A DNA stretch of 64,000 nt, from positions 62,001 through 126,000 of the forward strand of contig CALJGI010000026.1 in the NCBI GenBank assembly GCA_938074045.1, written 5' to 3'. Of this stretch, positions 31,581 through 41,469 are shown one piece after another. The stretch comes from an uncultured Halieaceae bacterium (GTDB lineage Bacteria; Pseudomonadota; Gammaproteobacteria; Pseudomonadales; Halieaceae). The stretch's first letter is position 1; each line of letters opens with the position of its first letter. The notes under the pieces are model-generated. The model saw only the letters and a list, made by a program, of their open reading frames with translations, was not told the origin of the DNA and searched no databases. Both the position numbers and the translations under genes were made by a program.

Positions 31581-32202
31581 GTGCAGAAGACGTTTCTCTC
31601 AGTATTGGCTGCCGGCATCTTATTGGGGTGTACATCAGCTACGCCTGGCTCTCGATCACCTGGACGTAAAAATCACCCAGGTCATGATCGGGCCGGGCGC
31701 GATCATTCCAGCCCACGCCGAGGGCGCCCCGGGTTTCTATTATGTCACCGGCGGGCGTGGTGAGATTACCGTGGAGGGGCAAACCCAAAGCGTCACACCG
31801 GGTACTACAATCAAGCTCGAACCCTATGATATCAGACGCATTCACGCTGACCGGAACACAACAGGGCAGCGGCTTTTTCTGGACCAAGGACATCAACAGT
31901 CTCGGTGCCCTACTGGAACGTTGGGAAGAAGTCATGCGGCTGAAGGGGGTTTTCCGCGCCCGTCGTCCGGATGGCGGATGGGGTTTCAATATCGCCTAGA
32001 TGGTCTGGGGCCCAAGATCACGCTATGTTGAACACAGCCATTCAATTCCGGAATTTTATTACATGCTAAGCGGACCGGTTGCTCACCCAACGGCGGTACA
32101 ACGGTCTTCACACGCCCGTTCTACCCGGTGGAGCCCCTGACTCTACTGCCTGATTCCGCCGCACTCGGACCGGCGCCGGAATTGCACCCTTTCGCTCAAT
32201 AA
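31581..32202 (+). pseudogene. Decayed bicupin lipoprotein gene
   Basis: A GTG start with an AGGAGG site 7 nt upstream opens a lipoprotein signal peptide (MQKTFLSVLAAGILLGC, lipobox LLGC). Coding then jumps frame near 31645 into a cupin domain (VMIGPGAIIPAHAEGAPGFYY ... GTTIKLEPYD), jumps again near 31860 into FFWTKDINSLGALLERWEE...GWGFNIA, meets an in-frame TAG at 31997-31999, resumes in the same frame with MVWGPRSRYVEHSHSIPEFYYMLSG (second cupin), and shifts once more near 32085 to end at TAA 32200-32202, 3 bp from the ssb stop. Three frameshifts and one stop mean loss of function unless the sequence itself is faulty. Confidence 0.8.
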
Positions 32203-32205
32203 GGG

Positions 32206-32721
32206 CTAAAAGGGAATATCGTCATCGAAGTCGTCAAAGTTACCTGCTGGGGGAGGAGCGCCGCCACCGGCTGAGGCGGGTGCCTGCTGCTGTTGTTGCG
32301 GTTGTTGCGGTTGCTGCGGTTGCTGCTGCTGTTGCGGTGCCTGCTGATCAGGATATCCGCCCCCGGCCTGCTGGGCTGACCCGCCTCGGCTGTCCAGCAT
32401 CTGCATTTCATTGCCGACAATCTCGGTTGTGTACCGATCCTGACCTGACTGATCCTGCCACTTGCGTGTGCGCAGCGATCCTTCAACATAGACCTTCGAG
32501 CCCTTGCGCAGATACTCTCCTGAAATCTCTGCCAGACGATTGAAGAACACCACCCGGTGCCATTCCGTGCGCTCTACCGGCTGACCGGTCTGCTTGTCTT
32601 TCCAGCTCTCCGAGGTCGCGACGTTAATGTTGGTCACGGCACCACCCGAGGGCATGTAGCGTGTTTCCGGGTCGCCCCCAAGATTGCCTATTATGATGAC
32701 CTTGTTAATCCCTCTGGCCAT
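32206..32721 (-). CDS. ssb: Single-stranded DNA-binding protein
   Basis: 171 aa. OB fold at 1-110 ([23 protein letters not shown] start), Gln/Pro-rich linker about 120-150 and the acidic tip DFDDDIPF that recruits replication and repair proteins. The linker is encoded by a near-repetitive run of Gln/Pro codons at about 32285-32345. ATG with an AGGAGAAA site. Order ssb-MFS-uvrA is as in Pseudomonas. Confidence 0.98.
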   Translation of the reverse strand: MARGINKVIIIGNLGGDPETRYMPSGGAVTNINVATSESWKDKQTGQPVERTEWHRVVFFNRLAEISGEYLRKGSKVYVEGSLRTRKWQDQSGQDRYTTEIVGNEMQMLDSRGGSAQQAGGGYPDQQAPQQQQQPQQPQQPQQQQQAPASAGGGAPPPAGNFDDFDDDIPF

Positions 32722-32946
32722 AAGAATTTCTCCTAACTTTATGTTTTTTAATGGGTTTTAATCACTCTATACCCAATATTTTATGGCGAGAGCGCGGCGG
32801 ACAAGTGTCGCATATTTGGAAGAGGTGTGGAAGATGCTCCCGCCCTGTATCCCTAATCACAACGAAGAAGTGCACCGCTCCCTGGCGCAAAAACACGAGC
32901 TGTCTCCGTCAGCATAGCAGCAAACCAAAAGTTCGCCAGGCCATGC

Positions 32947-34299
32947 TCAAACGCGCTGCAACGCGTCGAAACTGTCCCTATCGAAAACAGCACTGTTCAC
33001 TTTGAGATGAGCCACACCGTCGTCACGAAGTACCAGAACTTCTTCAACTCCCGGCAGTTCGCGCACATCGGCTACACGACCATCAAATTCTGCCATCGAT
33101 CCACAGTAGTTAAATACCACATTGTCCAGATTGCGTGGTTCTGCCATGCCGAATGCAACCAGCCACCATACGACTGCCAGAATCACACATAGAATAAAAA
33201 CCGCTTCATGCCCGTATTGTTGCAGCACCCAGCCCCCGGCCGCGCCACCACCGAAAGCACCCAGAAACTGGCAGGTGGAGTAGACACCCAGGGAGGTACC
33301 CCGTCCCCCCGCATACACCGTTTTGCTGACCAGGGAAGGCAAGGTGGCTTCCAAATAATTGAAACCACCAAAAAAAATCAACAACGCACCGACACAGGAC
33401 AACAGTGTCCATGGCAGCAACGCCAGGCTTAGTAGGGCAGCCGATACGAGAACGATACCCAGCAGAAACATTAATCGGACTCGCCGGGCGCGCTCTGCCA
33501 GAATCAGCATTGGCACCATAATAACCAGCGATAATAGCAGTGTGGGCAGATACATCCAGGCGTGGTTTTCCCGTGCCAGATCCAGATGTGATTCGAAAAT
33601 ACTAGGCAGGCTGAGGAAGCTCGCCATCAATACAAAGTGAAGAACAAACACCCCCACGTAAAGGCGCAACAGCTCCGGGGACTCAAGGCTGCGACCCAGC
33701 AGGGATGGCACCGTCGTCACTTCACCTCGCAGCGAAGCATTGATGTTGACGTCGGGTACCGCGAAGGTGATGAGTGCCAGACCGATACCAGCCAGTAACG
33801 CTGTCAACGCAAACACACCTGACAAACCCGCCGCCACCGCCACCAACGGACCGATAACCAGCGCAATGCAAAATGACAGTCCAATGCTCATTCCCACCAC
33901 GGCCATGGCCTTGGTGCGTTGTGAGTCCCGGGTGACATCCGCCAGCAGTGCCATCACGGTGCTGGCGATAGCACCGGCGCCCTGCAGTGCGCGTCCGATA
34001 ATAATGCCAAGGGTGTGTTCCGCCAGAGCAGCTACCACACTACCCGCGGCAAAAAGTATCAAACCCATGACAATGACCGGCTTGCGCCCGATCCGGTCTG
34101 ACAGCAAGCCGAAGGGAATCTGAAAGATAGCTTGCGTGAGACCGTAGGCCCCCAGCGCCAACCCAATCATAACCGGGGAGCCACCGGGCATCTCCGCCGC
34201 ATATACTGCGAGCAGCGGCAGAACCATAAACAGGCCCAGCATGCGGAACACGTAGAGAGCGCCCAGTGACAGCACCGCGCGCTTTTCCAGTGTGTTCAT
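32947..34299 (-). CDS. MFS transporter with C-terminal YAM-like domain (YajR-like)
   Basis: 450 aa from ATG 34299 (MNTLEKRAVLSLGALYVFRM), with GGAA just upstream; an ATG nine bases earlier is possible. Twelve hydrophobic segments and the motif GLLSDRIGRKPVI between helices 2 and 3. After helix 12 a ~65-residue soluble domain (NYCGSMAEFDGRVADVRELP...) resembles the ferredoxin-like YAM domain of E. coli YajR. Substrate unknown; drug efflux often suggested for the family. Divergent from uvrA. Confidence 0.88.
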   Translation of the reverse strand: MNTLEKRAVLSLGALYVFRMLGLFMVLPLLAVYAAEMPGGSPVMIGLALGAYGLTQAIFQIPFGLLSDRIGRKPVIVMGLILFAAGSVVAALAEHTLGIIIGRALQGAGAIASTVMALLADVTRDSQRTKAMAVVGMSIGLSFCIALVIGPLVAVAAGLSGVFALTALLAGIGLALITFAVPDVNINASLRGEVTTVPSLLGRSLESPELLRLYVGVFVLHFVLMASFLSLPSIFESHLDLARENHAWMYLPTLLLSLVIMVPMLILAERARRVRLMFLLGIVLVSAALLSLALLPWTLLSCVGALLIFFGGFNYLEATLPSLVSKTVYAGGRGTSLGVYSTCQFLGAFGGGAAGGWVLQQYGHEAVFILCVILAVVWWLVAFGMAEPRNLDNVVFNYCGSMAEFDGRVADVRELPGVEEVLVLRDDGVAHLKVNSAVFDRDSFDALQRV

Positions 34300-34491
34300 G
34301 GATTCCATCTGTGCCAAATCACTCACCCCGAGAAATTGCGGGCGGCATGTTAACAGTTTGCCGCTCCCATGACACGGTGGAGGTGCATGGAAGCCCTTAT
34401 GTGTCACAAAACGACATGTAGACACAGGTTAACAGTGACGCGAGGGGGAGAAATTTTTATACTGGTACGTTTGGCCTTTGCAAGGATGACA

Positions 34492-37428
34492 ATGGACACG
34501 ATCCTCGTTCGCGGTGCCCGCACCCACAATCTGAAAAACGTTGATCTGGATATCCCACGGGATAAGCTGGTGGTGATCACCGGCCTGTCGGGGTCGGGAA
34601 AGTCGTCACTGGCCTTCGATACTCTTTACGCCGAGGGGCAGCGCCGCTACGTTGAATCGCTGTCCACCTACGCACGGCAGTTCCTCTCCATGATGGAGAA
34701 ACCCGACATAGATCATATCGAAGGGCTCTCACCAGCTATTTCCATTGAGCAGAAGTCTACATCCCACAACCCCCGCTCCACCGTGGGTACGATCACAGAA
34801 ATCTATGACTACCTGCGCCTGCTGTTCGCCCGTGTCGGGGAACCCCGCTGCCCCACACATGGAACCGCACTGGAGTCGCAAACTGTCAGCCAAATGGTTG
34901 ATATTGTGCTGGCATTGCCCGAGGGAGAAAAACTGATGTTACTCGCACCGGTCATTCGCGACCGCAAGGGTGAGCATTTGCATGTATTCGAAGAACTCCG
35001 AGCCAACGGTTTCGTGCGCGCCCGCATCGACGGCATTGTTACCGATCTGGACGATGTGCCCGACCTGGACAAGAAGCGCAAACACACCATCGAAGTCGTG
35101 GTGGATCGATTCAAGGTTCGCGAAGACATCACTACACGTCTGGCAGAATCCTTTGAAACAGCGCTCACCCTCACCGATGGACTGGCCGCCATCAGCTATA
35201 TGGACGGTGGCTCCGCCGACATTCTGTTTTCGTCGCTGTTCGCCTGCGCTAAGTGTGGGCACAGCATCAATGAACTGGAACCCAGACTCTTTTCCTTCAA
35301 CAACCCCGCTGGTGCCTGTCCCGGCTGTGATGGCCTCGGTGTCAAACAGTACTTTGACGAACAGCGGGTTGTGGCTCACCCGGAATCCAGCCTGTCGGAG
35401 GGAGCGATTCGGGGCTGGGACCGGCGCAGCGTCTATTACTTTCATATGCTCACCTCACTGGCTGACCACTATGGCTTCGACATTGATATGCCCTTCGATC
35501 AGCTCAAGAAAAAGCATCGCGACATTATTCTAAATGGCAGCGGCGGCGAAGAAATTTCCTTCTCCTATATCAATGATCGCGGTGATGTATTCAAACGAAC
35601 TCATCGCTTCGAAGGCATTCTGCCCAATATGGAGCGGCGCTACCGCGACACCGAGTCACAGTCGGTTCGCGACGAACTCACCAAGTTTATCGCCACCCAA
35701 TCCTGCCCCACCTGCGGCGGAACCCGATTGCGGGAAGAGGCACGACATGTTTTCGTCAACGACCACACTCTGCCGGAACTGACCGCGCTTCCGGTAGGCG
35801 AAGGGCTGACATATTTCGAGGAACTCAATCTCACTGGTCGCCGCGGCAAGATCGCGGAAAAAATACTCAAAGAGCTGCAGGCCCGGTACCGTTTTTTGTA
35901 TGACGTCGGCCTGAATTACCTTACCCTCGATCGCAGCGCAGAAACCCTGTCGGGTGGCGAAGCGCAACGCATCAGACTGGCCTCCCAAATCGGTGCCGGC
36001 CTGGTGGGGGTGATGTACATACTCGATGAACCCTCCATCGGTCTGCATCAGCGTGACAACGAGCGTTTACTCGCCACCCTCACCCACCTGCGCGACCTGG
36101 GGAACACGGTAATCGTGGTCGAACATGATGAGGAAGCCATTCGCAGCGCTGATCACATCATCGATATTGGCCCCGGAGCCGGTGTCCATGGCGGGGAAGT
36201 GGTGGCTCAGGGTTCCTTCGCTGACATAACCGCCGAGAAGCGTTCGCTGACCGGCCAGTATCTATCCGGGGAACGCTCGATTGCTGTGCCGAAAAAACGT
36301 ACGCCAATTGATCATGATCGTCTGCTCATCATTCACGGCGCTACTGGCAATAATCTCAAAGAAGTCGACCTGGCGATTCCCGTCGGCTTGATGACCTGCG
36401 TCACCGGCGTATCGGGATCTGGTAAATCCACCTTGATCAACGCCACCCTGTATCCCATTGCGGCAACGGAACACAATGGCGCGACCACACTGCGCGCCGC
36501 TCCGCACCGCGATATCAACGGGCTGGAGCACGTCGATAAATGTATCGACATCGATCAAAGTCCCATTGGCAGGACGCCGCGCTCCAACCCAGCCACTTAC
36601 ACCGGTATCTTCACACCCATTCGCGATTTGTTCGCTGGTACTCAAGAGGCGCGCTCCCGCGGCTATAAACCTGGACGCTTCAGCTTTAATGTCAAAGGCG
36701 GTCGCTGCGAAGCCTGCCAGGGTGACGGGGTCACCAAGGTAGAAATGCATTTCCTTCCAGATATCTACGTTCCCTGTGATGTCTGTCGCGGCCGACGCTA
36801 TAACCGGGAGACGCTGGAGATCCGCTACAAGGGTAAAAACATCTACGAAGTGCTGGATATGACAGTAGAGGAGGCGCTGGAGTTTTTCGAGCCTGTGCCG
36901 GTGATCGCCCGCAAGGTGAAGACGCTGATCGACGTTGGCCTGTCTTACATCCGCCTGGGACAGGCTGCCACTACGCTGTCGGGCGGCGAGGCTCAGCGGG
37001 TAAAGCTCTCTCGAGAGCTATCTAAACGGGACACGGGCAGCACGCTGTATATTCTTGATGAACCCACCACCGGCCTCCACTTTCACGATATACGGCAGCT
37101 ATTACAGGTACTGCATCGACTTCGCGACCAGGGTAATACCATCGTCATCATCGAGCATAACCTCGATGTCATCAAAACCGCTGACTGGATTGTCGATCTG
37201 GGTCCAGAGGGCGGCAGCGGCGGCGGTGAGATAATCGCCACCGGCACGCCGGAGGAAGTCGCCGGGGTTCAGGCTTCCCACACCGGCCGTTTTTTGCGCA
37301 TCGTGTTACCCGGTCTGGTCGAAGTAAAGACCACCACTGGAAAATCGACATCGGGCAAGGGAGGCAAATCGCCTAAGACAACAGGCCGGAGCTCTAAGGA
37401 AAAAGCCTCCAAGGAAAAAGTTGCCTAA
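34492..37428 (+). CDS. uvrA: Excinuclease ABC subunit A
   Basis: 978 aa from ATG 34492 ([15 protein letters not shown]), with AAGGA 6 nt upstream; longer readings upstream are not family-like. Two ABC ATPase modules ([26 protein letters not shown]; two LSGGEAQR signatures) and zinc-binding CAKCGH...CPGCDG, CPTCGG and CEACQGDG...CDVCRG. Damage recognition in nucleotide excision repair. The C-terminal ~35 residues are a Lys/Ser/Thr-rich extension ([19 protein letters not shown]...). A TATACT -10 at 34458-34463 is plausible; no SOS box was found. Confidence 0.98.
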   Translation: MDTILVRGARTHNLKNVDLDIPRDKLVVITGLSGSGKSSLAFDTLYAEGQRRYVESLSTYARQFLSMMEKPDIDHIEGLSPAISIEQKSTSHNPRSTVGTITEIYDYLRLLFARVGEPRCPTHGTALESQTVSQMVDIVLALPEGEKLMLLAPVIRDRKGEHLHVFEELRANGFVRARIDGIVTDLDDVPDLDKKRKHTIEVVVDRFKVREDITTRLAESFETALTLTDGLAAISYMDGGSADILFSSLFACAKCGHSINELEPRLFSFNNPAGACPGCDGLGVKQYFDEQRVVAHPESSLSEGAIRGWDRRSVYYFHMLTSLADHYGFDIDMPFDQLKKKHRDIILNGSGGEEISFSYINDRGDVFKRTHRFEGILPNMERRYRDTESQSVRDELTKFIATQSCPTCGGTRLREEARHVFVNDHTLPELTALPVGEGLTYFEELNLTGRRGKIAEKILKELQARYRFLYDVGLNYLTLDRSAETLSGGEAQRIRLASQIGAGLVGVMYILDEPSIGLHQRDNERLLATLTHLRDLGNTVIVVEHDEEAIRSADHIIDIGPGAGVHGGEVVAQGSFADITAEKRSLTGQYLSGERSIAVPKKRTPIDHDRLLIIHGATGNNLKEVDLAIPVGLMTCVTGVSGSGKSTLINATLYPIAATEHNGATTLRAAPHRDINGLEHVDKCIDIDQSPIGRTPRSNPATYTGIFTPIRDLFAGTQEARSRGYKPGRFSFNVKGGRCEACQGDGVTKVEMHFLPDIYVPCDVCRGRRYNRETLEIRYKGKNIYEVLDMTVEEALEFFEPVPVIARKVKTLIDVGLSYIRLGQAATTLSGGEAQRVKLSRELSKRDTGSTLYILDEPTTGLHFHDIRQLLQVLHRLRDQGNTIVIIEHNLDVIKTADWIVDLGPEGGSGGGEIIATGTPEEVAGVQASHTGRFLRIVLPGLVEVKTTTGKSTSGKGGKSPKTTGRSSKEKASKEKVA

Positions 37429-37463
37429 GGTACTTGACCGCACCAGGGATTCAGGAAGATTTT

Positions 37464-38201
37464 TCAGAGCGAAAGCCGTTTGAACAAGCGCTCGGGAATC
37501 ATGCGGATAATCCACATGATGTAGCGCCAGAACCAGGGCAGATACAGGACATCTTGCCCCCGTTCTATGCCGCGAACAATGCCACGGGCTATGTCTTCCG
37601 GACTGGCCCACAATGAACCCTTAGCGATATGCGCGGTCATGGGAGTATCCACGAACCCAGGTTTCACAGTCAGTACCGACACCCCGACGCTCGCCAGCTC
37701 ATTGCGCAAGCCCTGCAGATAAATACTCAACGCGCCTTTGGCTGCACCATATACATAGTTTGACTGCCGTCCCCGGTCCCCCGCCACTGACGATATTACC
37801 GCTATACTACCCGCACTCCGCTCACGCAGCAGCGGCACCACATGACTCAGCAATGACATAACACTGAGCGCATTGATTTCAAATTCCTGACGGGTCAGCA
37901 CAAATGATGCAGCGCTCTCTGTCTGCTCTCCCAGGCTGCCATGGGCGACCAGCACCACATCGATATCACCCAGAAATTCCCGCGCCGTCTGCACCAACCC
38001 CGAATGTTGGTCGTACTCCAGCGCTTCAAATACCGCACTACCGACGCGCTCTGCACCGCGGACCTGCAGGTCTGCGGTCAGCGCAGCCAGGCGCTCTTCG
38101 TTACGGGCCGCCAGAAAGATGCTGGCACCCTGCTGCGCATACAGTCGCGCCGTCTCAGTTGCCATCGCCGAGCAGGCGCCTATCACCAGAATTCCTGTCA
38201 T
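37464..38201 (-). CDS. dprE2: DprE2-like decaprenylphosphoryl-2-keto-ribose reductase (SDR)
   Basis: 245 aa short-chain dehydrogenase. VIGACSAMATETARLY nucleotide loop, ISSVAGDRG with the catalytic Ser region, YGAAK (YxxxK) and KPGFVDTPMTAHI. The C-terminus WFWRYIMWIIRMIPERLFKR closely follows mycobacterial DprE2, a family-specific feature absent from general SDRs. It would reduce the 2-keto sugar formed by DprE1 to the arabino configuration on a polyprenyl phosphate. Its ATG overlaps the upstream DprE1-like stop by 4 bp. Gene symbol by homology, not by experiment. Confidence 0.85.
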   Translation of the reverse strand: MTGILVIGACSAMATETARLYAQQGASIFLAARNEERLAALTADLQVRGAERVGSAVFEALEYDQHSGLVQTAREFLGDIDVVLVAHGSLGEQTESAASFVLTRQEFEINALSVMSLLSHVVPLLRERSAGSIAVISSVAGDRGRQSNYVYGAAKGALSIYLQGLRNELASVGVSVLTVKPGFVDTPMTAHIAKGSLWASPEDIARGIVRGIERGQDVLYLPWFWRYIMWIIRMIPERLFKRLSL

Positions 38202-39511
38202 GCACTTACCTCACTAGCATTATCTGCGGGCATCAGCCGCTGCGCCATCAGGGAAGACAACGCGGGATCTCGAAATGATTGAAATTTTTCCCACAGGGGA
38301 TAGGCCTGCTGAAATCCCGCCAGCGACATATGTGCATCCTTGGCCGGATATAGTGCGCCTCCCGCAGCTACCACCACTGCTTCCAGTTCCCCCAGCAGAC
38401 GTTGAGTCGATGCGCCGCGCCATGGAAAATCAAGTGCCAGCGTGGCGCCGGGCCGCGGAAATGACAGCCATCCCGGTGACTCCACCGCGCCGAATGTCTT
38501 GAGCACTGCAAGCAAAGAACCCTCGCCGGCGGCGGCCGTGCACGCGAGCAGGTCCCCTATGCTGTATGACGCGGTATCCAATGGCACCACACACTGAAAT
38601 TGTCGAAAACCCCGCCGACCATAGAGACGATTCCAGTTGGCGATACCATCCAGGGGGAAGAAATAGGAATGGAGAGGAATCTCGGAGCACCGCAATCGAG
38701 CCTGCTGACGCTGGTAGTAGAGCGTATTAAACAGTTTGAGGGTCCACCGATTAACTGGGGAAAAAGGTGGGTAGAAAGGCACGGACAGCCCGCTTGTCGA
38801 CGCTGGATAATCCAGCACACCAACGGTGTGATTTGCGCGTATATAATGCCCTCGCCCAAGGCCCGTGCCCTGCGCCAGACAATCTACCCAGGCTACCGTG
38901 TACTCGTAGTTCTGTTCTGATTCCACCGACAGCGCGAAGAATTCATCCAGCCGATCAAAACGTACTGTCTCCGCCAGCAGCCGGCCGCCACTCAAGGGCA
39001 TAAGCTGCAATTTTGCGCTGAGAATAATGCCGGTCAATCCCAGACCGGCGATACTGGCCTGAAACCAATCTGAGTGTGAATCAGCAGAACAGCACACAAG
39101 CTCACCGTCGCTGCGCAGGATTTCAAGCTCCAGCACATGGCACCCAAAGCTACCTCGCCGGTGGTGATTCTTACCGTGCACGTCATTGGCAATCGCGCCT
39201 CCGACGGTCACAAAGCGCGTTCCCGGCAGCACCGGCAGTATCCATCCCCTGGGCACCAGGTGCCGCAGGATGTCGTCCAGGGTCACCCCGGATTCACAGT
39301 GGAGAACACCGGACTCGTCGTCGAAATTGATGAAGCGATTCAATTGCTGCGTATTCAGCAGCACTCCATTGGCAGCCAACCCGCAGTCACCGTAACTTCG
39401 TCCAGCGCCACAGGCCAAACCCGCCTCTGCCATCAGAGGCAGCACATCCTCTCGCCAATAGGCGTGCACTTCACGTTGTGGTTGCTCGGGCAACCCACCC
39501 CAGGATCGCAT
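38198..39511 (-). CDS. dprE1: DprE1-like decaprenylphosphoryl-ribose 2'-oxidase (FAD)
   Basis: 437 aa. VAO-type FAD domain: GRSYGDCGLA, LPVLPGTRFVTVGGAIAND and VHGKNHHRRGSFG (HGKNHH at 112-117) match mycobacterial DprE1. The C-terminal substrate domain has LSFPRPGATLALDFP and YPAKDAHMS; K391 aligns with the essential DprE1 K418. The benzothiazinone-target Cys387 of M. tuberculosis aligns with A359. It oxidises the 2'-OH of polyprenylphosphoryl-ribose. Starts at ATG 39511, sharing one base with the HAD-UbiA stop (TGATG). Middle gene of a three-gene operon. Confidence 0.9.
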   Translation of the reverse strand: MRSWGGLPEQPQREVHAYWREDVLPLMAEAGLACGAGRSYGDCGLAANGVLLNTQQLNRFINFDDESGVLHCESGVTLDDILRHLVPRGWILPVLPGTRFVTVGGAIANDVHGKNHHRRGSFGCHVLELEILRSDGELVCCSADSHSDWFQASIAGLGLTGIILSAKLQLMPLSGGRLLAETVRFDRLDEFFALSVESEQNYEYTVAWVDCLAQGTGLGRGHYIRANHTVGVLDYPASTSGLSVPFYPPFSPVNRWTLKLFNTLYYQRQQARLRCSEIPLHSYFFPLDGIANWNRLYGRRGFRQFQCVVPLDTASYSIGDLLACTAAAGEGSLLAVLKTFGAVESPGWLSFPRPGATLALDFPWRGASTQRLLGELEAVVVAAGGALYPAKDAHMSLAGFQQAYPLWEKFQSFRDPALSSLMAQRLMPADNASEVSA

Positions 39512-40935
39512 CAAAGCGCCAGATAGAACAGGATGCCAAGGCCAGCAGCACTGACCAGGCTGACCATATCCTTGACCGCGAAAATAATGGGATCGTCATG
39601 CATGACTCCGCGATGGGCTGCAAACCACATGTGCGATATCCAGAACAACAAAACGGGGCATACGAACCAAAGCAGGTCACGCGCGCTGTAAAGCTGGATG
39701 ACAATATCGCTGTTTATATACATCGCCATCACCACCACCGAGCTGTATCCGCTGGCCGCACCCAGCGCCGCCAGGAAACCGGCATCTGATCGGGCGTATC
39801 CCCGCCCACTCAGGCGTGCCAAGGGTTCCTCCGGTGAGTTTTCCAGTAGCTCGGCATACCTTTTCAGCAGCGCCAGGCTCATGAAGATAAACATTGAGAA
39901 CGCCAGCAACCAGAAGCTGACGGCAATGCCCAGTACCGCACCACCGGCGATAATGCGCAGTGTATACAGTCCGGCCAGGGTCAGAACATCGACAATGGCT
40001 ATCCGCTTCAACACCAGCGAATAACCACAGGTTATAACGAAGTAGATTGCGGTGACCTGAGCGAATGCCGCAGGCTGCACGCTTAACAATGCAATCACCG
40101 TAATCATCAGCACCGGCGCTAGCATGAGGCCCGATAAAACTGGCAATTCACCGCTGGCGAAGGGCCTCTGGCACTTACTGGGGTGGCGCCGGTCATGGGG
40201 AAGATCCAACAAATCATTGAGTACATATACTGTGCTGGAACAAAGACTGAAGGTGACAAAGGCCAGCAGCACACTCACGATCAATGGTGTCGCACCGTAA
40301 TTGTGTGACAACAACAGGGGAACAAACAGCAACAGATTTTTAAGCCATTGATGGATACGCAGGGCCTTCAACCAGCGCTTGATGCCTCCACGCGCAGGCA
40401 CCAGCACCCTGTCCAGCGTGATACCTTTTTCCAGACGGCTGCGTTCAGAGGGCTGACAAACAGCGACGCACTCCCGGGCTCGGGACCAAACGGGAATGTC
40501 GGCACTGGAGTTACCGATATAATCAAATCCGCCCTCCCCATATAACTCGGTCAATGCGTCGCGTTTATTCTCCCCGGTCAAATTTCGTAAACCGTCGCTG
40601 GCCTGAACCAGGTCGAACACCTTCAAATGCTCTGCTACCGGGTTGGCAAGCAATTCATCAGAGCCCGTGCTGAGCATCACCGGCCGCCCTTCGCCACGAG
40701 CGCTGTGAATACAATCCAGCACCAAGTCGTTATAGGGGAGACTGGTAACGTCAAGGTGGGCCCGCTGAGCCAGTTCCCGTTTGAAACTAGCTCTTCCACG
40801 CAGCAACCACAGTGGCATCAGCAGCAATAACAGTAAATTCTGCTTAAGGACAGCCAGCAGACATTCCACCATCAAATCAGTGTGTATTAACGTGCCATCA
40901 AGATCGACAACCAGAGTGACGGGTTTATCGGACAT
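39511..40935 (-). CDS. HAD phosphatase-UbiA prenyltransferase fusion (DPPR synthase-like)
   Basis: 474 aa. Residues 1-170 form a HAD hydrolase: DLDGT (11-15), ST (89-90), K124 and GNSSAD (141-146). Residues ~185-474 are a polytopic UbiA domain with NDLLDLPHD (240-248) and a second VDVLTLAGLYTLRIIAGG motif. UbiA of this subgroup (mycobacterial Rv3806c) transfers 5-phosphoribose from PRPP to polyprenyl phosphate; the fused HAD would remove the 5-phosphate, a step done by a separate enzyme in mycobacteria. Lies first in the operon with the DprE1 and DprE2 homologues, which supports this reading over ubiquinone or haem prenylation. Confidence 0.85.
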   Translation of the reverse strand: MSDKPVTLVVDLDGTLIHTDLMVECLLAVLKQNLLLLLLMPLWLLRGRASFKRELAQRAHLDVTSLPYNDLVLDCIHSARGEGRPVMLSTGSDELLANPVAEHLKVFDLVQASDGLRNLTGENKRDALTELYGEGGFDYIGNSSADIPVWSRARECVAVCQPSERSRLEKGITLDRVLVPARGGIKRWLKALRIHQWLKNLLLFVPLLLSHNYGATPLIVSVLLAFVTFSLCSSTVYVLNDLLDLPHDRRHPSKCQRPFASGELPVLSGLMLAPVLMITVIALLSVQPAAFAQVTAIYFVITCGYSLVLKRIAIVDVLTLAGLYTLRIIAGGAVLGIAVSFWLLAFSMFIFMSLALLKRYAELLENSPEEPLARLSGRGYARSDAGFLAALGAASGYSSVVVMAMYINSDIVIQLYSARDLLWFVCPVLLFWISHMWFAAHRGVMHDDPIIFAVKDMVSLVSAAGLGILFYLAL

Positions 40936-41086
40936 GCCGCGCGATGGTTTCCTGATTAGGCAAATGGGAGACTCTATACATGAGTCACATTCTAACCTGT
41001 GTGAGCCGGTATTGCCTCGCCTGCATGCTGTTTATGCCACTCCAGCCAAGCTACTGATTGTGTGAAGTTTTTTGCGTGATCGAAGC

Positions 41087-41114
41087 TTTGCATTCCTACC
41101 CGCAAGGGTATAAA
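41087..41114 (+). promoter_or_regulatory. Promoter of the rpsU-yqeY-dnaG-rpoD operon
   Basis: TTTGCA, 16-bp spacer, TATAAA, about 80 bp before rpsU. It is the best sigma-70 match in the 261-bp region between the divergent HAD-UbiA gene and rpsU. Confidence 0.6.
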
Positions 41115-41196
41115 ATGCCGCCCCTTTGCAGCGTGTGCCGTCTCTTCTATTTGCGACTGCCTCACATAAATTAACGAAAAATCAACAGGTTACTTA

Positions 41197-41412
41197 ATGC
41201 CTTCAATCAAAATCAAAGAAAACGAGCCCTTTGATATCGCACTGCGCCGCTTCAAGCGCTCCTGCGAAAAAGCCGGCATCCTCGCTGAGGTACGTCGTCG
41301 CGAGCACTACGAGAAGCCCACTACGGTGCGTAAGCGCGCCAACGCGGCTGCCGTGAAACGCCATCTCAAGAAGCTCTCTCGCGAAAACAAGAAGCGGGTT
41401 CGTCTCTACTAA
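41197..41412 (+). CDS. rpsU: 30S ribosomal protein S21
   Basis: 71 aa, basic; [27 protein letters not shown] is S21. First gene of the macromolecular synthesis operon, which links translation, replication priming and transcription initiation. Confidence 0.98.
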   Translation: MPSIKIKENEPFDIALRRFKRSCEKAGILAEVRRREHYEKPTTVRKRANAAAVKRHLKKLSRENKKRVRLY

Positions 41413-41469
41413 TAACAGTACCTTTTTGTACGGCAGCTGCAGTCTGGCTGCCCAATGGAAGCACCAGCC

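Noticed and set aside
32285-32345. Trinucleotide-like repeat as a microsatellite or CRISPR-like array
   Set aside because: It simply encodes the Gln/Pro linker of SSB; there are no spacers.
32751-33005. Possible small gene between ssb and the MFS gene on the plus strand
   Set aside because: No ribosome site, Arg/Cys-rich shadow-like composition, and it runs into the antisense of the MFS coding end.
34309-34491. SOS (LexA) box upstream of uvrA
   Set aside because: No CTG-N10-CAG sequence of acceptable quality was found; uvrA may be constitutive or my reading missed a divergent form.
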